Shown piece by piece: positions 1-8,074 of a stretch of DNA of 64,000 nucleotides. A model generated the notes under the pieces. That model made no database searches, was not told the origin of the DNA, and saw nothing but the letters and a program-made list of their open reading frames with translations. Source of the DNA: Affinundibacterium flavidum (GTDB lineage Bacteria > Pseudomonadota > Gammaproteobacteria > Burkholderiales > Burkholderiaceae_D); contig NZ_JACOGA010000001.1 in assembly GCF_014284175.1 (NCBI RefSeq), positions 310,001 to 374,000 of the forward strand, written 5' to 3'. The translations under genes and the position numbers were made by a program. Position 1 is the stretch's first letter. Each line of letters starts with the position of its first letter.

Positions 1-181
1 GACCTGTCACCCGTGCGCGCCACGTTTTAAAGCTTGACGTCTTCATAGCGCTGCGCATCAGCCGAATGACGGCACTTTCATTTAGACCAAACTGACGTTG
101 AATGGCGTCGAAAGTGGTTCGGTCTTCCCACGCCATTTGTATCACTCTGTCGATGATGGCTTGAACGATTTGTTGCGTCAT
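1..181 (-). CDS. TIGR03643/DUF2805 family protein (partial)
   Basis: The 3' part runs off the window edge; 60 residues from the ATG at 181 are visible. The visible protein has the features I associate with the TIGR03643 family: an acidic AWEDRT motif near residue 17, an FGLNES helix-turn and an LMR...SSFKTWRARV end. This reads as a small helix-turn-helix-like domain, but the family has no established biochemical role that I know of. Its start lies 3 bp downstream of the stop of the iron-sulfur protein gene on the same strand, so the two are probably co-transcribed. The family is often found near photolyase and cryptochrome genes, which fits here. Recognition is from sequence pattern only. Confidence 0.75.
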   Translation of the reverse strand, partial: MTQQIVQAIIDRVIQMAWEDRTTFDAIQRQFGLNESAVIRLMRSAMKTSSFKTWRARVTG

Positions 182-184
182 TAC

Positions 185-493
185 TTACGCCTTCTTGGCC
201 CACGCCATGCACCAGCCTTTGGTATTCACTTGCTTGCCACCTAAGGCTGCGCAATTCGCCCAAGCATCTCCAGTTTTACCTTGGAATAGCATGCAGTTGG
301 CGCAGTTTTTACCTGCTGCATAGGCGGGATATTTTTTGCTATCGACTTTGCTTGCATCATGTTTGTAGCCGAGTGCCGTTGCAGCTGGCGCATTTTCATC
401 AACATGATTTGTTTGGGCGTTCGCTTTTAGGATCGTACCCATCGCTAAAGCGGTATGGATGGTCTGAATCAAAAATTGACGGCGTGTTTTCAT
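185..493 (-). CDS. High-potential iron-sulfur protein (HiPIP)
   Basis: A 102-residue periplasmic electron carrier. Residues 1-27 form an export signal with a twin-arginine-like RRQFL near the start and a likely cleavage after ANA. The mature part carries four cysteines at residues 64, 67, 81 and 95 (CANC, then single Cys, then GWC), the spacing expected for the 4Fe-4S cluster of HiPIPs. The ATG at 493 is preceded by AAGGAAA. It is divergent from the MerR gene and heads a probable two-gene unit with the TIGR03643 gene. HiPIPs usually serve respiratory or photosynthetic electron transfer; no such partner is visible nearby, and the neighbours are light/DNA-repair genes. Confidence 0.88.
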   Translation of the reverse strand: MKTRRQFLIQTIHTALAMGTILKANAQTNHVDENAPAATALGYKHDASKVDSKKYPAYAAGKNCANCMLFQGKTGDAWANCAALGGKQVNTKGWCMAWAKKA

Positions 494-610
494 TTTGTTT
501 CCTTTTAATCGGCTTGATGGAAATGGCGCTTCGATAATCTAAATGGCTTAATTCACGGCACTACTTCAACACTAATAGCTTAGTCTATTGGTGTTTTGTT
601 GTCCAATAAG

Positions 611-662
611 TGAACCGTAATAAATAGTGATATTATTCGTTTTATCGGTTCAATATCGGTTC
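611..662. promoter_or_regulatory. Candidate operator in the HiPIP/MerR divergent region
   Basis: The intergenic region between the divergent HiPIP and MerR genes holds the direct repeat TATCGGTTC at 643-651 and again at 654-662 (11-bp period). The inverse core TGAACCG lies at 611-617 and mirrors CGGTTCA at 646-652. A TATTAT hexamer at 631-636 could be a -10 element. Self-binding by the adjacent MerR-type regulator is an inference; no experimental consensus was available to compare. Confidence 0.35.
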
Positions 663-700
663 TTTTATTGAATTTCCATCAATGTAATGGTGAGCGTGCT

Positions 701-1744
701 ATGAATAATGATTCAAAAAAATCCTCAGTGGTTGACCCCAATGCAACTTATCGTAGTGGTGCTGCCGCTCGTTTGTCTGGGGTTCCTGTCGAAACTTTGC
801 GTGTGTGGGAGCGACGTTACAGCGTGACCGACCCCAATCGTTCTGAGCGCGGGCAGCGTCAATATTCGTTTGAAGATGTCCGGCGACTGGGCTTGATTAA
901 GCAATTAGTGGATGCCGGTAATTCTATAGGTGCAGTCGCGCATCTTGATCTGCAACAGCTGCTCGCGATGCTGGGCGCGGTGGCAAATCTTCCGGCAGCG
1001 CAGTCACAAACGCAAGTAAATAACGGGCTGTTAAGAATTGCACTAGTAGGCGTGATGTTGCGTCAATCCTTAATCAATCTCGACCCAGAAATGAGTAAAT
1101 TGAGTCTGGTACAAACTGCGCTGAATTTAAAACAAGCCGAATTGCAATTGAAGGATGTCAGAGTCGATGTGGTCGTGGTTGAGCAGGGCGAATTGACTGC
1201 GCCCGAAGAGCAAATTCCGTTATTGAAAGCCGCGCAACAAGCCTGTCAAGCGAACGCGGTGTTGATACTGTATCGATTTGCTTCTAGCGATGCGATTCGA
1301 CAAATGCGTTTAGCTGGCTTTCATGTGGCGCGTATTCCTAGCGATATGTTGGAGGTCGATCATCTATGCCGCGTTGCGTTGGCAAGAGCGTTGACGATGG
1401 CAGAGCAACAAAGTCGTCATGGACGCAATAAAAAAGTCAACGTCAAAGTGCAAGAGAGCGCCCGCAATAATCGACGTGGAGGCATCCCGGCTCGTTTAAT
1501 CGATGATGAAAGCTTGATGCATATCGCTCGATCAGCGACCAGCATTCATTGCGAATGCCCAAGGCATTTGGTGGATTTATTGCAGATGCTGACCAGCTTT
1601 GAACGCTACAGCGCGCAATGTGAAAATCGAAATGAAGATGACGCCAGCCTGCATCGCGACTTGCATCACACGGCGGCGCATGCGCGTTCTGCGTTGGAGC
1701 AGGCTTTAGTCAGAGTGGCACAGGCTGAAGGCATTCAATATTGA
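701..1744 (+). CDS. MerR-family transcriptional regulator of the photolyase cluster
   Basis: A 347-residue regulator using the ATG at 701, which has GGTGAG about seven bases upstream; a TTG at 668 would add 11 residues. Residues ~17-80 form a MerR winged helix-turn-helix (YRSGAAARLSG, ETLRVWERRY, RQYSFEDVRRL). The middle region (~105-240) alternates beta and alpha like the cobalamin-binding domains of CarH/LitR light sensors, but I see no E/DxHxxG cobalamin-ligand motif. It reads toward the DUF2256 and photolyase genes and away from HiPIP. In related clusters MerR proteins repress light-induced photolyase genes; that role here is inferred. How it would sense light without the B12 histidine is open. 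Confidence 0.8.
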   Translation: MNNDSKKSSVVDPNATYRSGAAARLSGVPVETLRVWERRYSVTDPNRSERGQRQYSFEDVRRLGLIKQLVDAGNSIGAVAHLDLQQLLAMLGAVANLPAAQSQTQVNNGLLRIALVGVMLRQSLINLDPEMSKLSLVQTALNLKQAELQLKDVRVDVVVVEQGELTAPEEQIPLLKAAQQACQANAVLILYRFASSDAIRQMRLAGFHVARIPSDMLEVDHLCRVALARALTMAEQQSRHGRNKKVNVKVQESARNNRRGGIPARLIDDESLMHIARSATSIHCECPRHLVDLLQMLTSFERYSAQCENRNEDDASLHRDLHHTAAHARSALEQALVRVAQAEGIQY

Positions 1745-1765
1745 GATCTCTTCAGAAAAATCACA

Positions 1766-1927
1766 ATGAAAATGCGCAAAAAATCTGATCTGCCAAGCAA
1801 GCTCTGCACGTCGTGCGGCTTGCCGTTTAGTTGGCGAAAAAAATGGGAGAAGGATTGGGATTCTGTCAGATATTGTTCCGAGCGCTGCCGTCGCTCGCGA
1901 GCTTGTGTATCGGCGAAATTGTCATGA
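1766..1927 (+). CDS. DUF2256 family four-cysteine small protein
   Basis: A 53-residue gene squeezed between the MerR gene and the photolyase gene. Its TGA stop overlaps the photolyase ATG as ATGA, a sign of translational coupling. The protein has the DUF2256 pattern: K-x-DLPSK, then CTSCG at Cys14/Cys17, PFSWRKKW, and YCSERC at Cys37/Cys41, which together look like a small zinc ribbon, followed by a basic tail. An alternative start is the ATG at 1772. The function of the family is unknown. It commonly accompanies FeS-type photolyases, so a role in light-dependent repair or its regulation is plausible but inferred. Confidence 0.85.
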   Translation: MKMRKKSDLPSKLCTSCGLPFSWRKKWEKDWDSVRYCSERCRRSRACVSAKLS

Positions 1928-3303
1928 AAAAGCTGATTATTTATTGGTTTAGAAACGATCTCAGGGTAGATGATAATCCCGCCCTAAATCACGCTTGTGC
2001 GTTGGCAGAGCGAACTGGCGCTGCCTTATTGACGGTGTTTTGTCACACCTTTGCCTACGGAACACTAGGTGCTAGCCAAACAAAATGGGGCTTTGTTCGA
2101 TGCTCAGCACACAGGCAAGAATTCTTGCGCGACACCATATTTGACTTGCGTCATCAACTAAATCAATACGATATTGATCTGCTGGAACTTGATGGTGACT
2201 TAAGTGCACAGACAGAATTGTGGGCGTATTTGTGGCAGTACTATGAATTGAAAATGATAGTCTGCGAAGAGATTGCTGCGCCCGAAGAAATGGCGCAGAT
2301 CAAGTCTTTGCAAGCGTTAAAATTGCCAGTGCAATCAATCTGGCAATCGACCATGTACGAATCAGCGGATTTTGATTTTGAACTGACGCAGATGCTAGAT
2401 CAATTTACGACATTCAGGCACAAGATAGAGAAGGGCGCTTATCAAATTCGACAACCTGCCTTATGTGTACTCTCAAAATCATTTGCCTTACATGATTCAA
2501 ACCTGCATAAATTTTCGGCACAAGTTCATGTCAATCTAGATGATAATTTCGAGCATCTCGTCCGTGATGAACGCTCATCATTTCCGTATTGGACACCCGC
2601 GTTTCGCGGTGGCAGTCAAGCAGCATCTCAACATTTACAGCGCTATTTTTCTGGCGACCTAGCGCATCACTACAAGCAAACGCGCAATCAATTATATGGT
2701 GTAGATTTTTCCACGAAATTTTCGCCTTGGCTGGCAAGTGGCGCTTTGTCCGCGCCGCAAATTATCGTAGCACTGCGTCAGTTTGAAGATGCACAAGGTA
2801 AGAGCGATAGCAGTTACTGGATTTGGTTTGAACTGTTATGGCGCGATTACTTCCGCTTTTTGCACATCAAATACGGCGCGGAACTCTATCGCGCAAGTGG
2901 CTTAGCCAAAACGCCTGTGACTCTACCTGAATTTAATGAGCCACAATTTCAAGCTTGGACACAATCTCAAACCGGTGAGCCGCTGGTCGATGCCGCAATG
3001 CGTGAACTTAAGTGCACTGGCTATTTATCGAATCGTCTCAGGCAGCAAGTGATGAGTTATTGGTTGCATGAGCTGAGCGGCGATTGGCGTGTTGCAGCAG
3101 TTTGGTTCGAATCGCAATTGCTGGATTACGATGTCTACAGCAATCAGGGCAATTGCCTGTACTTGGCGGGTTTGGGCACTGATCCGCGTGGCTATTTGGG
3201 CGGACGTTGGTTTGATCCGCAAAAGCAGGCGAAACAACATGATCCTGACGGCACCTACCGTCAGCTTTGGTCAGCTTTGGAATGCACTCTAAGAATACCA
3301 TGA
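1924..3303 (+). CDS. DASH-type cryptochrome / deoxyribodipyrimidine photolyase
   Basis: A 459-residue flavoprotein. Residues 1-130 form the N-terminal Rossmann-like antenna domain, beginning [17 protein letters not shown]. The C-terminal half is the helical FAD-binding domain with [17 protein letters not shown] and the closing block [10 protein letters not shown]...DPDGTYR typical of DASH cryptochromes. The family repairs cyclobutane pyrimidine dimers with blue light (single-stranded DNA for many DASH members) or signals. I choose the ATG at 1924, because this is where homology to the family begins and it overlaps the DUF2256 stop; the open frame extends further upstream only by chance. Its stop overlaps the next gene as ATGA. 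Confidence 0.9.
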   Translation: MKKLIIYWFRNDLRVDDNPALNHACALAERTGAALLTVFCHTFAYGTLGASQTKWGFVRCSAHRQEFLRDTIFDLRHQLNQYDIDLLELDGDLSAQTELWAYLWQYYELKMIVCEEIAAPEEMAQIKSLQALKLPVQSIWQSTMYESADFDFELTQMLDQFTTFRHKIEKGAYQIRQPALCVLSKSFALHDSNLHKFSAQVHVNLDDNFEHLVRDERSSFPYWTPAFRGGSQAASQHLQRYFSGDLAHHYKQTRNQLYGVDFSTKFSPWLASGALSAPQIIVALRQFEDAQGKSDSSYWIWFELLWRDYFRFLHIKYGAELYRASGLAKTPVTLPEFNEPQFQAWTQSQTGEPLVDAAMRELKCTGYLSNRLRQQVMSYWLHELSGDWRVAAVWFESQLLDYDVYSNQGNCLYLAGLGTDPRGYLGGRWFDPQKQAKQHDPDGTYRQLWSALECTLRIP

Positions 3304-4847
3304 CAAATGCTATGCAAAAGACGCAGACCTTGCGTTTGATTTTGGGCGACCAACTCAATGCACAACATAGTTGGTTTGCGCACCAACAAGACGATGTGCT
3401 GTACGTGATGATGGAAGTGCGGCAAGAGACTGATTATGTGCTGCATCATGCGCAAAAGATTCTCGCTATATTTGCGGCCATGCGCGAGTTTGCGCGGCGC
3501 TTGCAGATGGCTGGACATCGCGTGCATTATCTGACGATTGATGATCCCGATAACCTACATGCGATTCCAGCGAATATAGAAAAATTGGCGACGACTTATG
3601 GCGCGCAAGAATTTCAATATCAAGCGCCAGATGAATATCGCTTAGATCTCCAATTACAAGTGTTCGCACAAAGCACAGCGCTGCGTTGTCATATGTTTGA
3701 GAGTGGGCATTTCTTTACACGAAGAGATGAAGCTGAGAAGATTTTTGACGGTCGTAAGAAGTGGTTGATGGAACATTTTTATAGACAAATGCGGGCGAAG
3801 CATCGGGTCTTAATGGATGATCAGGAGCCAGCCGGTGGTGCCTGGAACTTTGATCATGACAACCGCAAAGCCTGGCCTGGTTTGCCTTGGGAGCCGGAAG
3901 ATTTTCGACCACGCCACGATCATAGCGCGCTGTGGATGACGATACAAAACGCGGGTGTGAAAAGCTTTGGTAGTCCGAATGCAAGTGAGCTCGCCTGGCC
4001 TTTGCACAGAGACGAAGCATTGCAGCAATTACAGACCTTTGTCCGTCTGGCTTTGCCGCATTTTGGTGATTTTCAAGACGCGATGAGTAGCAAGGCTTGG
4101 CGATTATTTCATTCGCTGTTGTCGTTTGCTTTGAACGTCAAAATGATCAGCCCGCGAGAAGTGGTGGAGGCGGTGGAAGCTGCCTGGACACGCGGCGATG
4201 TGCCGATTGCTGCTGCCGAAGGATACATACGGCAAATCCTCGGCTGGCGTGAATATGTGCGCGGCGTATATTGGCATTTCATGCCCGACTATGCACAAGA
4301 AAATGTGTTCGATCATCAAACCGAATTGCCTGCATGGTTTTGGACAGGTAAAACCAAGATGCGTTGCTTATCGCATGCCATCGGTCAATCTTTAGAGCAA
4401 GCTCATGCGCATCATATTCAGCGCCTAATGGTGATTGGGAATTTTTCACTGCTAGCAGGACTGCATCCACAACGTGTGCATGAATGGTATCTCGGTGTGT
4501 ATATCGACGCGTTTGAATGGGTGGAATTGCCGAACACTTTAGGCATGAGTCAATATGCGGATGGTGGTGTGCTAGCGACTAAGCCCTATGTGTCGAGTGC
4601 CGCGTACATAGACAAGATGAGCGACTATTGCAAAGGCTGTCAATACGATAAGAAGCAACGTACGACAGAGAATGCCTGCCCATTCAATGCGCTGTATTGG
4701 GACTTCTTTTCGCGCAACGAAAAACAATTATCAAACAATCCCCGGATAGGCATGGTGTATCCGCAGTTGCGTAAGATGAGCGCGGAAGCACGTCATGATT
4801 TGTCGGTGCGCGCGACTTTTTTGCGTGAGAATTTGGATGATTTGTGA
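3300..4847 (+). CDS. FeS-BCP photolyase, (6-4) photolyase PhrB-like
   Basis: A 515-residue photolyase-related protein. It starts LRLILGDQLN, the signature of the iron-sulfur bacterial cryptochrome/photolyase group, and carries four cysteines (KMRCLSH, then CKGC and ENACPFN) matching the 4Fe-4S ligands of Agrobacterium PhrB. The helical FAD domain contains GWREYVRGVYW and the flavin-cavity helix region. Family members repair (6-4) photoproducts with blue light. The ATG at 3300 overlaps the TGA of the preceding photolyase gene, so the two repair enzymes are probably translated together. Two photolyases of different lesion type in one operon would cover both main UV products. Confidence 0.92.
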   Translation: MTNAMQKTQTLRLILGDQLNAQHSWFAHQQDDVLYVMMEVRQETDYVLHHAQKILAIFAAMREFARRLQMAGHRVHYLTIDDPDNLHAIPANIEKLATTYGAQEFQYQAPDEYRLDLQLQVFAQSTALRCHMFESGHFFTRRDEAEKIFDGRKKWLMEHFYRQMRAKHRVLMDDQEPAGGAWNFDHDNRKAWPGLPWEPEDFRPRHDHSALWMTIQNAGVKSFGSPNASELAWPLHRDEALQQLQTFVRLALPHFGDFQDAMSSKAWRLFHSLLSFALNVKMISPREVVEAVEAAWTRGDVPIAAAEGYIRQILGWREYVRGVYWHFMPDYAQENVFDHQTELPAWFWTGKTKMRCLSHAIGQSLEQAHAHHIQRLMVIGNFSLLAGLHPQRVHEWYLGVYIDAFEWVELPNTLGMSQYADGGVLATKPYVSSAAYIDKMSDYCKGCQYDKKQRTTENACPFNALYWDFFSRNEKQLSNNPRIGMVYPQLRKMSAEARHDLSVRATFLRENLDDL

Positions 4848-4853
4848 GTGAAT

Positions 4854-5117
4854 ATGAATCGACAAAATCAAGAGCAGTCGCCTGAGGTTGGCAGGCCGAT
4901 TAAATTAAATCCCAAAAAACTTCTACTGACCAAATGGTCTGCAGTAGAGGTCATCGCAAAGCAAAAACATTTCTTGGTGAGTCGCGTAGTACAGCCAGAC
5001 GATCTGAATGCACCGATCATCGAGATAGAGATTGAAGCGGTTTATTCAGGAAATAAGCGAGTCATTTTATGGAGAGAATTGCAGGATAGCTCGCGCTGGA
5101 AACAGGGATGGGTGTGA
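4854..5117 (+). CDS. TIGR02450 family Trp-rich small protein
   Basis: An 87-residue protein six bases after the photolyase stop; a GTG at 4848 in the same frame would add two residues. It shows the TIGR02450 features: NPKKLLLTKWSAV, then KHFLVSRVV, a central strand-rich region IIEIEIEAVY and a tryptophan-bearing tail (ILWREL, SSRWKQGW). The family is small, uncharacterised and recurrent next to photolyases. It is the last gene of the tightly packed MerR-DUF2256-photolyase run, since a palindromic repeat follows. No catalytic motif is evident. Confidence 0.82.
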   Translation: MNRQNQEQSPEVGRPIKLNPKKLLLTKWSAVEVIAKQKHFLVSRVVQPDDLNAPIIEIEIEAVYSGNKRVILWRELQDSSRWKQGWV

Positions 5118-5194
5118 TGTTTGGAAATTTGAAGTGCTGGTGTAAGCCGCGCCGCCAAACCGTCGTGCGAGCTTTATGGAATTTGTGCTGTTAA

Positions 5195-5309
5195 CTCCTT
5201 CCCCTTCAAGGGGAAGGTTGGGATGGGGATGGGTTTGGTCGAAAACTTGCGGTTTGTTCGGAGAAAGAAAACCCATCCCCACCCTAGCCCTCCCCTTGAA
5301 GGGGAGGAA
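5195..5309. repeat. Intergenic palindromic repeat pair (REP-like)
   Basis: Two inverted copies of a G/C-rich element face each other. The left copy (from about 5195) contains TTCCCCTTCAAGGGGAAGG followed by GGGATGGGGATGGGTTT. The right copy (to about 5309) reads the complement, with CCCATCCCCACCCTAGCC and then CCCCTTGAAGGGG. Each copy has its own small palindrome centred on TTCAA, so the pair could form a large cruciform. This resembles dispersed REP/BIME-type elements of proteobacteria and may also stop transcription after the Trp-rich gene. Confidence 0.75.
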
Positions 5310-5360
5310 TCTGATGCACATTTCAACTGAAATTTCACATATTGAAAACAGGTCCACCAC

Positions 5361-6062
5361 ATGTCATTACACTCATTCCCCAAAAACTTCCGCGCATGCG
5401 TCATAGGTGCAAGCGGTGCTATCGGCGCAGCATTTGTCCAAGCCCTACAAAATAATCCTCATTGTGCAAGTGTGGTCGTGTTACATAGAAACTCAGTCCC
5501 CGCAATCGACTTAACCGACGAGCATAGTATCGAAGTAGCAGCAGAGCAAATTAAATCAACAGGCCCATTTCATCTCATCATTCACGCGGCTGGCATTTTG
5601 CATCAACACGATTTCATGCCCGAGAAAAAATTAGGCGATCTGAATATCGCGCAAATGCAAACCACCTTCATGGTCAATACTTTTGGTCCTGCCATGGTGT
5701 TACGCCATTTTTCAGCTTTACTCGATAAACAGCGAGGCGTATTCGCCTTGTTATCAGCCAAAGTCGGCAGCATAGAAGATAATCGTTTAGGAGGTTGGTA
5801 CAGCTATCGCGCATCGAAAGCCGCGTTGAACATGATGATCAAAACCGCAGCGATAGAGATCAAGCGCACGCAACCCAATGCCGTCGTGATCGCTATGCAT
5901 CCGGGTACCGTCAACTCGGCATTGTCGCGACCATTTCGAGGCGAACAAATTGGCAGGCCACCTGCACAGGCCGCGAGTGAAATGCTGGAAGTCATCGATA
6001 GATTGCAAGCCGAAGACAGTGCGAGTTTTATTAGTTACAACGGCGAGCGCTTGCCGTGGTAA
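5361..6062 (+). CDS. Short-chain dehydrogenase/reductase (C-factor-like)
   Basis: A 233-residue classical SDR. The NAD(P)-binding glycine motif GASGAIG is at residues ~17-23, the conserved HAAG lies near residue 77, and the catalytic Tyr/Lys pair sits in SYRASKAALN near residue 150. The protein resembles the CsgA/C-factor-like SDR branch. The substrate cannot be predicted. It follows the photolyase genes on the same strand, separated by the palindromic repeat, and SDRs of this type are frequent companions of FeS-BCP photolyases in proteobacteria, so it probably belongs to the light-responsive cluster. The ATG at 5361 has only a weak ribosome-binding site. Confidence 0.87.
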   Translation: MSLHSFPKNFRACVIGASGAIGAAFVQALQNNPHCASVVVLHRNSVPAIDLTDEHSIEVAAEQIKSTGPFHLIIHAAGILHQHDFMPEKKLGDLNIAQMQTTFMVNTFGPAMVLRHFSALLDKQRGVFALLSAKVGSIEDNRLGGWYSYRASKAALNMMIKTAAIEIKRTQPNAVVIAMHPGTVNSALSRPFRGEQIGRPPAQAASEMLEVIDRLQAEDSASFISYNGERLPW

Positions 6063-6133
6063 ATGACGAGGGTAGAATGCAGTCTTGTATGACGATTGTC
6101 TTGATCGCCTAATCTGCTCGAAAGAAACCATTC

Positions 6134-7543
6134 ATGAAATTGAATTTGTCCATGCATAAAATAAATCTTCAATCGTGGTTTAAACGTGGTTTGTCGTTGG
6201 GCCTGCTGCAACTCTTACTTGCCTGTGCAGCCATAGACCCAAATCATATTTTGACCCGCCGTCTCGGCAATGACGCACCACCGGCTGGCGTCGCGCTTGA
6301 TACCGATACGCGGCAGCGTGCTTATGATTTTGTTTGGAATCGCGTGAACGAGGCCTATGTCGATCCAAATTTAAATGGCGTCGATTGGAAGAAAGTCGGA
6401 CAAGAGTATCAACCTAAAGTCTTGAGCGCGCCGACTGATGACGCGTTTTGGAAAAATCTGGATAACATGGTGGGTGAGCTAGGCGATGCCCACACGCGTG
6501 TGCTGTCAGCGAAACAATATGCCTACGATAAAGACAAACGTAGTTACACCGTAGGGTTGGGCGTTGCTGATTTGGGCGGCGAACTGATTGTGACCAGCGT
6601 TGCAAAAGATTCTCCAGCCGAAAAAGCAGGCATCCTAAAAGGTAATAAAATCGTCAGCGTTGAAGGTATCAAAGCGAACGACTGGTGGCAACTTCAATTG
6701 AGCAAGGCACGCAAAAATTCGACAGAACGCGCACGTTTTAAAACCGTAAAACGCATTCTTAACAGTGGCGATCTGGATGCGCCTTCTGACGCCGTCGCAT
6801 TGCAAATTGAACGCAATGATGGCACACAGATTGATGTCAACTTATTGCGCACAGACTTGCCACGCAAAGACAGTTTGAATAGCAAGATGTTAGCGGATGA
6901 AGTTGGCTATCTGCGCTTGACAGGCTTTGACGCTAGTTTAGGCAAAGAGCTAGAAGCGACTTATGACAAAGTCAGAACCGCAAAAGGACTAGTAATAGAT
7001 CTGCGCGGAAATGGCGGTGGCGCGCTCAACTTATCTTTGGCGATGATGAATCAACTGGTGCAAGGAAAAATTGCAATTGGTAAGCGCATCACACGCACAG
7101 GTAAACCCGCCACTTTATTTTTCGGCTTAATTAGTACCGGGAAATTAGAACTAGAGCTACAAGGCGTGAAAAACCCTTATCTGGGGCCTGTAGTGGTTTT
7201 GGTTGATAGCGACAGCGCCAGTGCCAGCGAATTTTTTGCAGGAAGCTTGCAAAGCATAGGTCGCGCAAAAATCATCGGTGAAACTAGTTGCGGCTGCCTG
7301 CTCGGTTATATGGGCTATGCCAATGTGCCAGGCGGTGGCGCATTAGCCTACAGCGAATTAGATTTCGCACCTGTAAATGGTAGACGTATAGAAGGTGTGG
7401 GCGTGATTCCAGATCAAACCGTCAGTGTCACGCGGGCAGATTTGTTATTGAATAAAGACGCGGGATTGGAAGCGGCAGTGCAGATGTTGAAAGGCATGCA
7501 GCAGGAGAGTGTGGTGAAATTGGCTGGCTCAGCGCAGAACTAG
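6134..7543 (+). CDS. S41 family (C-terminal processing) peptidase, lipoprotein
   Basis: A 469-residue predicted lipoprotein. The signal peptide ends in the lipobox LLAC at about residue 31. A PDZ domain follows (residues ~135-185, SPAEKAGILKGNKI), then the S41 protease core with VIDLRGNGGG near residue 285 and the nucleophile region DSDSASASEFF near residue 360, consistent with a Ser-Lys type tail-specific protease. It would be anchored in the envelope and cleave or trim periplasmic proteins. A second ATG at 6152 is possible. It shares the strand with the SDR, 71 bp downstream. A second S41 lipoprotein of different architecture lies at 56332-57789. Confidence 0.88.
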   Translation: MKLNLSMHKINLQSWFKRGLSLGLLQLLLACAAIDPNHILTRRLGNDAPPAGVALDTDTRQRAYDFVWNRVNEAYVDPNLNGVDWKKVGQEYQPKVLSAPTDDAFWKNLDNMVGELGDAHTRVLSAKQYAYDKDKRSYTVGLGVADLGGELIVTSVAKDSPAEKAGILKGNKIVSVEGIKANDWWQLQLSKARKNSTERARFKTVKRILNSGDLDAPSDAVALQIERNDGTQIDVNLLRTDLPRKDSLNSKMLADEVGYLRLTGFDASLGKELEATYDKVRTAKGLVIDLRGNGGGALNLSLAMMNQLVQGKIAIGKRITRTGKPATLFFGLISTGKLELELQGVKNPYLGPVVVLVDSDSASASEFFAGSLQSIGRAKIIGETSCGCLLGYMGYANVPGGGALAYSELDFAPVNGRRIEGVGVIPDQTVSVTRADLLLNKDAGLEAAVQMLKGMQQESVVKLAGSAQN

Positions 7544-7560
7544 TTAGTTATTTCGTTAGT

Positions 7561-8055
7561 TCAGTATTTTATGCTGGTTGAGCCGAATACCATACTTGAA
7601 AATTCAATGGTCTTTTCGGTAATCTTATATTCATAAGGAGGATCAACCGACGTTTGACCTACCAGATCGCCATTTAATTTATACAGCCTACACTCAAGCT
7701 CTCCCAGCTCCAATATGTGTTGGCCAATTAATTCCCAGCTCCAAAATAGCATTGGGTAGTTACAGTGTTTAATGATTTTATTAATTGGGTCAACAACTGC
7801 GGAAACACTGCCACCGCCTAGAAATAGTAGTTGACTATTTTCCTCCCAAAGAATGCAAAGACTTGCCTCATCAGAAAAGTGCGACCACAAAAATAGTATT
7901 TCTATGATTTTTCCATTTATTTGAATTGAAATTCTAGATTTTCTATTCGTAGATCCGCATTCAGATACTATCAAGTCTGCATTCGAATCTTGCGTTTCAG
8001 ATAGTATGGTGTGAACAGTGATTTTCGACGAACTGTATGATATTTCTGTTTTCAT
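7561..8055 (-). CDS. Hypothetical protein, no recognised domain
   Basis: A 164-residue protein I do not recognise. It is beta-rich by eye, with hydrophobic strands such as EILFLWSHF and QLLFLGGGSVSAVVD, and has neither a signal peptide nor membrane segments. The chosen ATG at 8055 lies 19 bp after the nitrilase stop; a TTG at 8085 would overlap that gene. The DNA is visibly more AT-rich than the adjacent core genes, with many ATA/AGA-type codons, which suggests acquisition. It converges with the S41 gene. Small sequences of this style sometimes act as immunity or contact-system accessory proteins, but nothing here proves that. Confidence 0.6.
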   Translation of the reverse strand: MKTEISYSSSKITVHTILSETQDSNADLIVSECGSTNRKSRISIQINGKIIEILFLWSHFSDEASLCILWEENSQLLFLGGGSVSAVVDPINKIIKHCNYPMLFWSWELIGQHILELGELECRLYKLNGDLVGQTSVDPPYEYKITEKTIEFSSMVFGSTSIKY

Positions 8056-8074
8056 GATTATGTCTAAATAGAAA

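Noticed and set aside
1831..1923. Upstream extension of the photolyase frame
   Set aside because: This part is translated in another frame as the DUF2256 protein, and photolyase homology starts only at the ATG at 1924.
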